Assembly: GCA_002430835.1 (NCBI GenBank)
Contig: DJDA01000137.1
Span: forward strand, 1-22,501
DNA: 22,501 nt
Reading direction: 5' to 3'
Source of the DNA: Brevundimonas sp. UBA5936
Lineage (GTDB): Bacteria; Pseudomonadota; Alphaproteobacteria; Caulobacterales; Caulobacteraceae
The notes under the pieces: generated by a model
The model's input: the letters and a program-made list of their open reading frames with translations, nothing else
Told to the model about the DNA's origin: nothing
Database searches by the model: none
Part shown: positions 22,444 through 22,501 of the stretch, in pieces
Layout: the number at the start of each line of letters is the position of its first letter
Position numbering within the stretch: the stretch's first letter is position 1
Program-made: the position numbers and the translations under genes

Positions 22444-22501
22444 TTACTGCGTCCGCGCCACGCCCTCGCGGCGACTGTCGGCCGCCCCGTCCCAGCGCCC
22501 G
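22444..22501 (-). CDS. C-terminal tail of a probable gamma-glutamyltransferase (runs off window)
   Basis: The minus strand entering from the window edge gives the last 18 residues GRWDGAADSRREGVARTQ before a TAA at 22446-22444. The G-x-x-D-x-R-R-E-G pattern is that found at the C-terminus of gamma-glutamyltransferases (ASDPRREGAA-like). Only 58 bp is visible, so the call rests on this short tail and on a clean stop 15 bp from the convergent gene. Confidence 0.4.
   Translation of the reverse strand, partial: GRWDGAADSRREGVARTQ

Noticed and set aside
1..22501. Search for CRISPR arrays, tRNA or rRNA genes, insertion sequences and phage genes
   Set aside because: No regularly spaced repeats, no transposase or integrase frames, no terminal repeats with target duplications, and no cloverleaf or rRNA-like stretches were seen by eye.

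Overview
The window is about 22.5 kb of GC-rich DNA (roughly two thirds G+C) with tightly packed genes on both strands. Gene content and order (rpmH-rnpA-yidC-engB, a cone-less NrdA, MASE1 hybrid kinase, DUF3617 lipoprotein, Wza-type exporter next to KpsF) point to an alphaproteobacterium, most likely Caulobacterales and plausibly Brevundimonas. That placement is inferred from recognised families, not from a search. I see no rRNA, tRNA, CRISPR array, insertion sequence or integrase; it reads as core chromosome.

Layout. (1) 1-265, minus: 5' end of a trehalose-6-phosphate phosphatase gene, cut by the window edge. (2) 442-5229, plus: a five-gene cell-surface polysaccharide operon with very small gaps or overlaps: arabinose-5-phosphate isomerase, family-4 glycosyltransferase, Wza-like outer-membrane export lipoprotein, an unrecognised 200-residue protein, and a SAM methyltransferase. 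(3) 5221-6800, minus: a luciferase-like flavin oxidoreductase and a DUF3617 lipoprotein. (4) 6874-9964, minus: the housekeeping set rpmH-rnpA-yidC-engB behind a recognisable sigma-70 promoter. (5) 10145-12992, plus: a TVP38/DedA-like membrane protein translationally coupled to an orphan sensor kinase, then a small secreted charged protein and a strong terminator. (6) 13065-14111, minus: nrdB, divergent from a glutathione S-transferase gene (14266-14916). (7) 14913-19271, minus: MASE1 hybrid histidine kinase, acetyl-CoA hydrolase/transferase, PAP2 phosphatase. (8) 19528-21411, plus: nrdA. (9) 21571-22428, plus: an LpxR-like exported protein. The window ends in the 3' tail of a probable gamma-glutamyltransferase gene on the minus strand.

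The most interesting signal is regulatory. The ribonucleotide reductase genes nrdA and nrdB are split, about 5.4 kb apart and on opposite strands, yet each has a pair of NrdR-like boxes whose centres are exactly 31 bp apart. At nrdA the second NrdR-like box is wedged between two perfect DnaA boxes (TTATCCACA), overlapping both, and the first overlaps a near-consensus CtrA site. This suggests that nucleotide sensing (NrdR) and replication/cell-cycle control (DnaA, perhaps CtrA) compete at one promoter. Neither NrdA nor NrdB carries an ATP-cone, so transcriptional control through NrdR may carry more of the dNTP feedback than usual.
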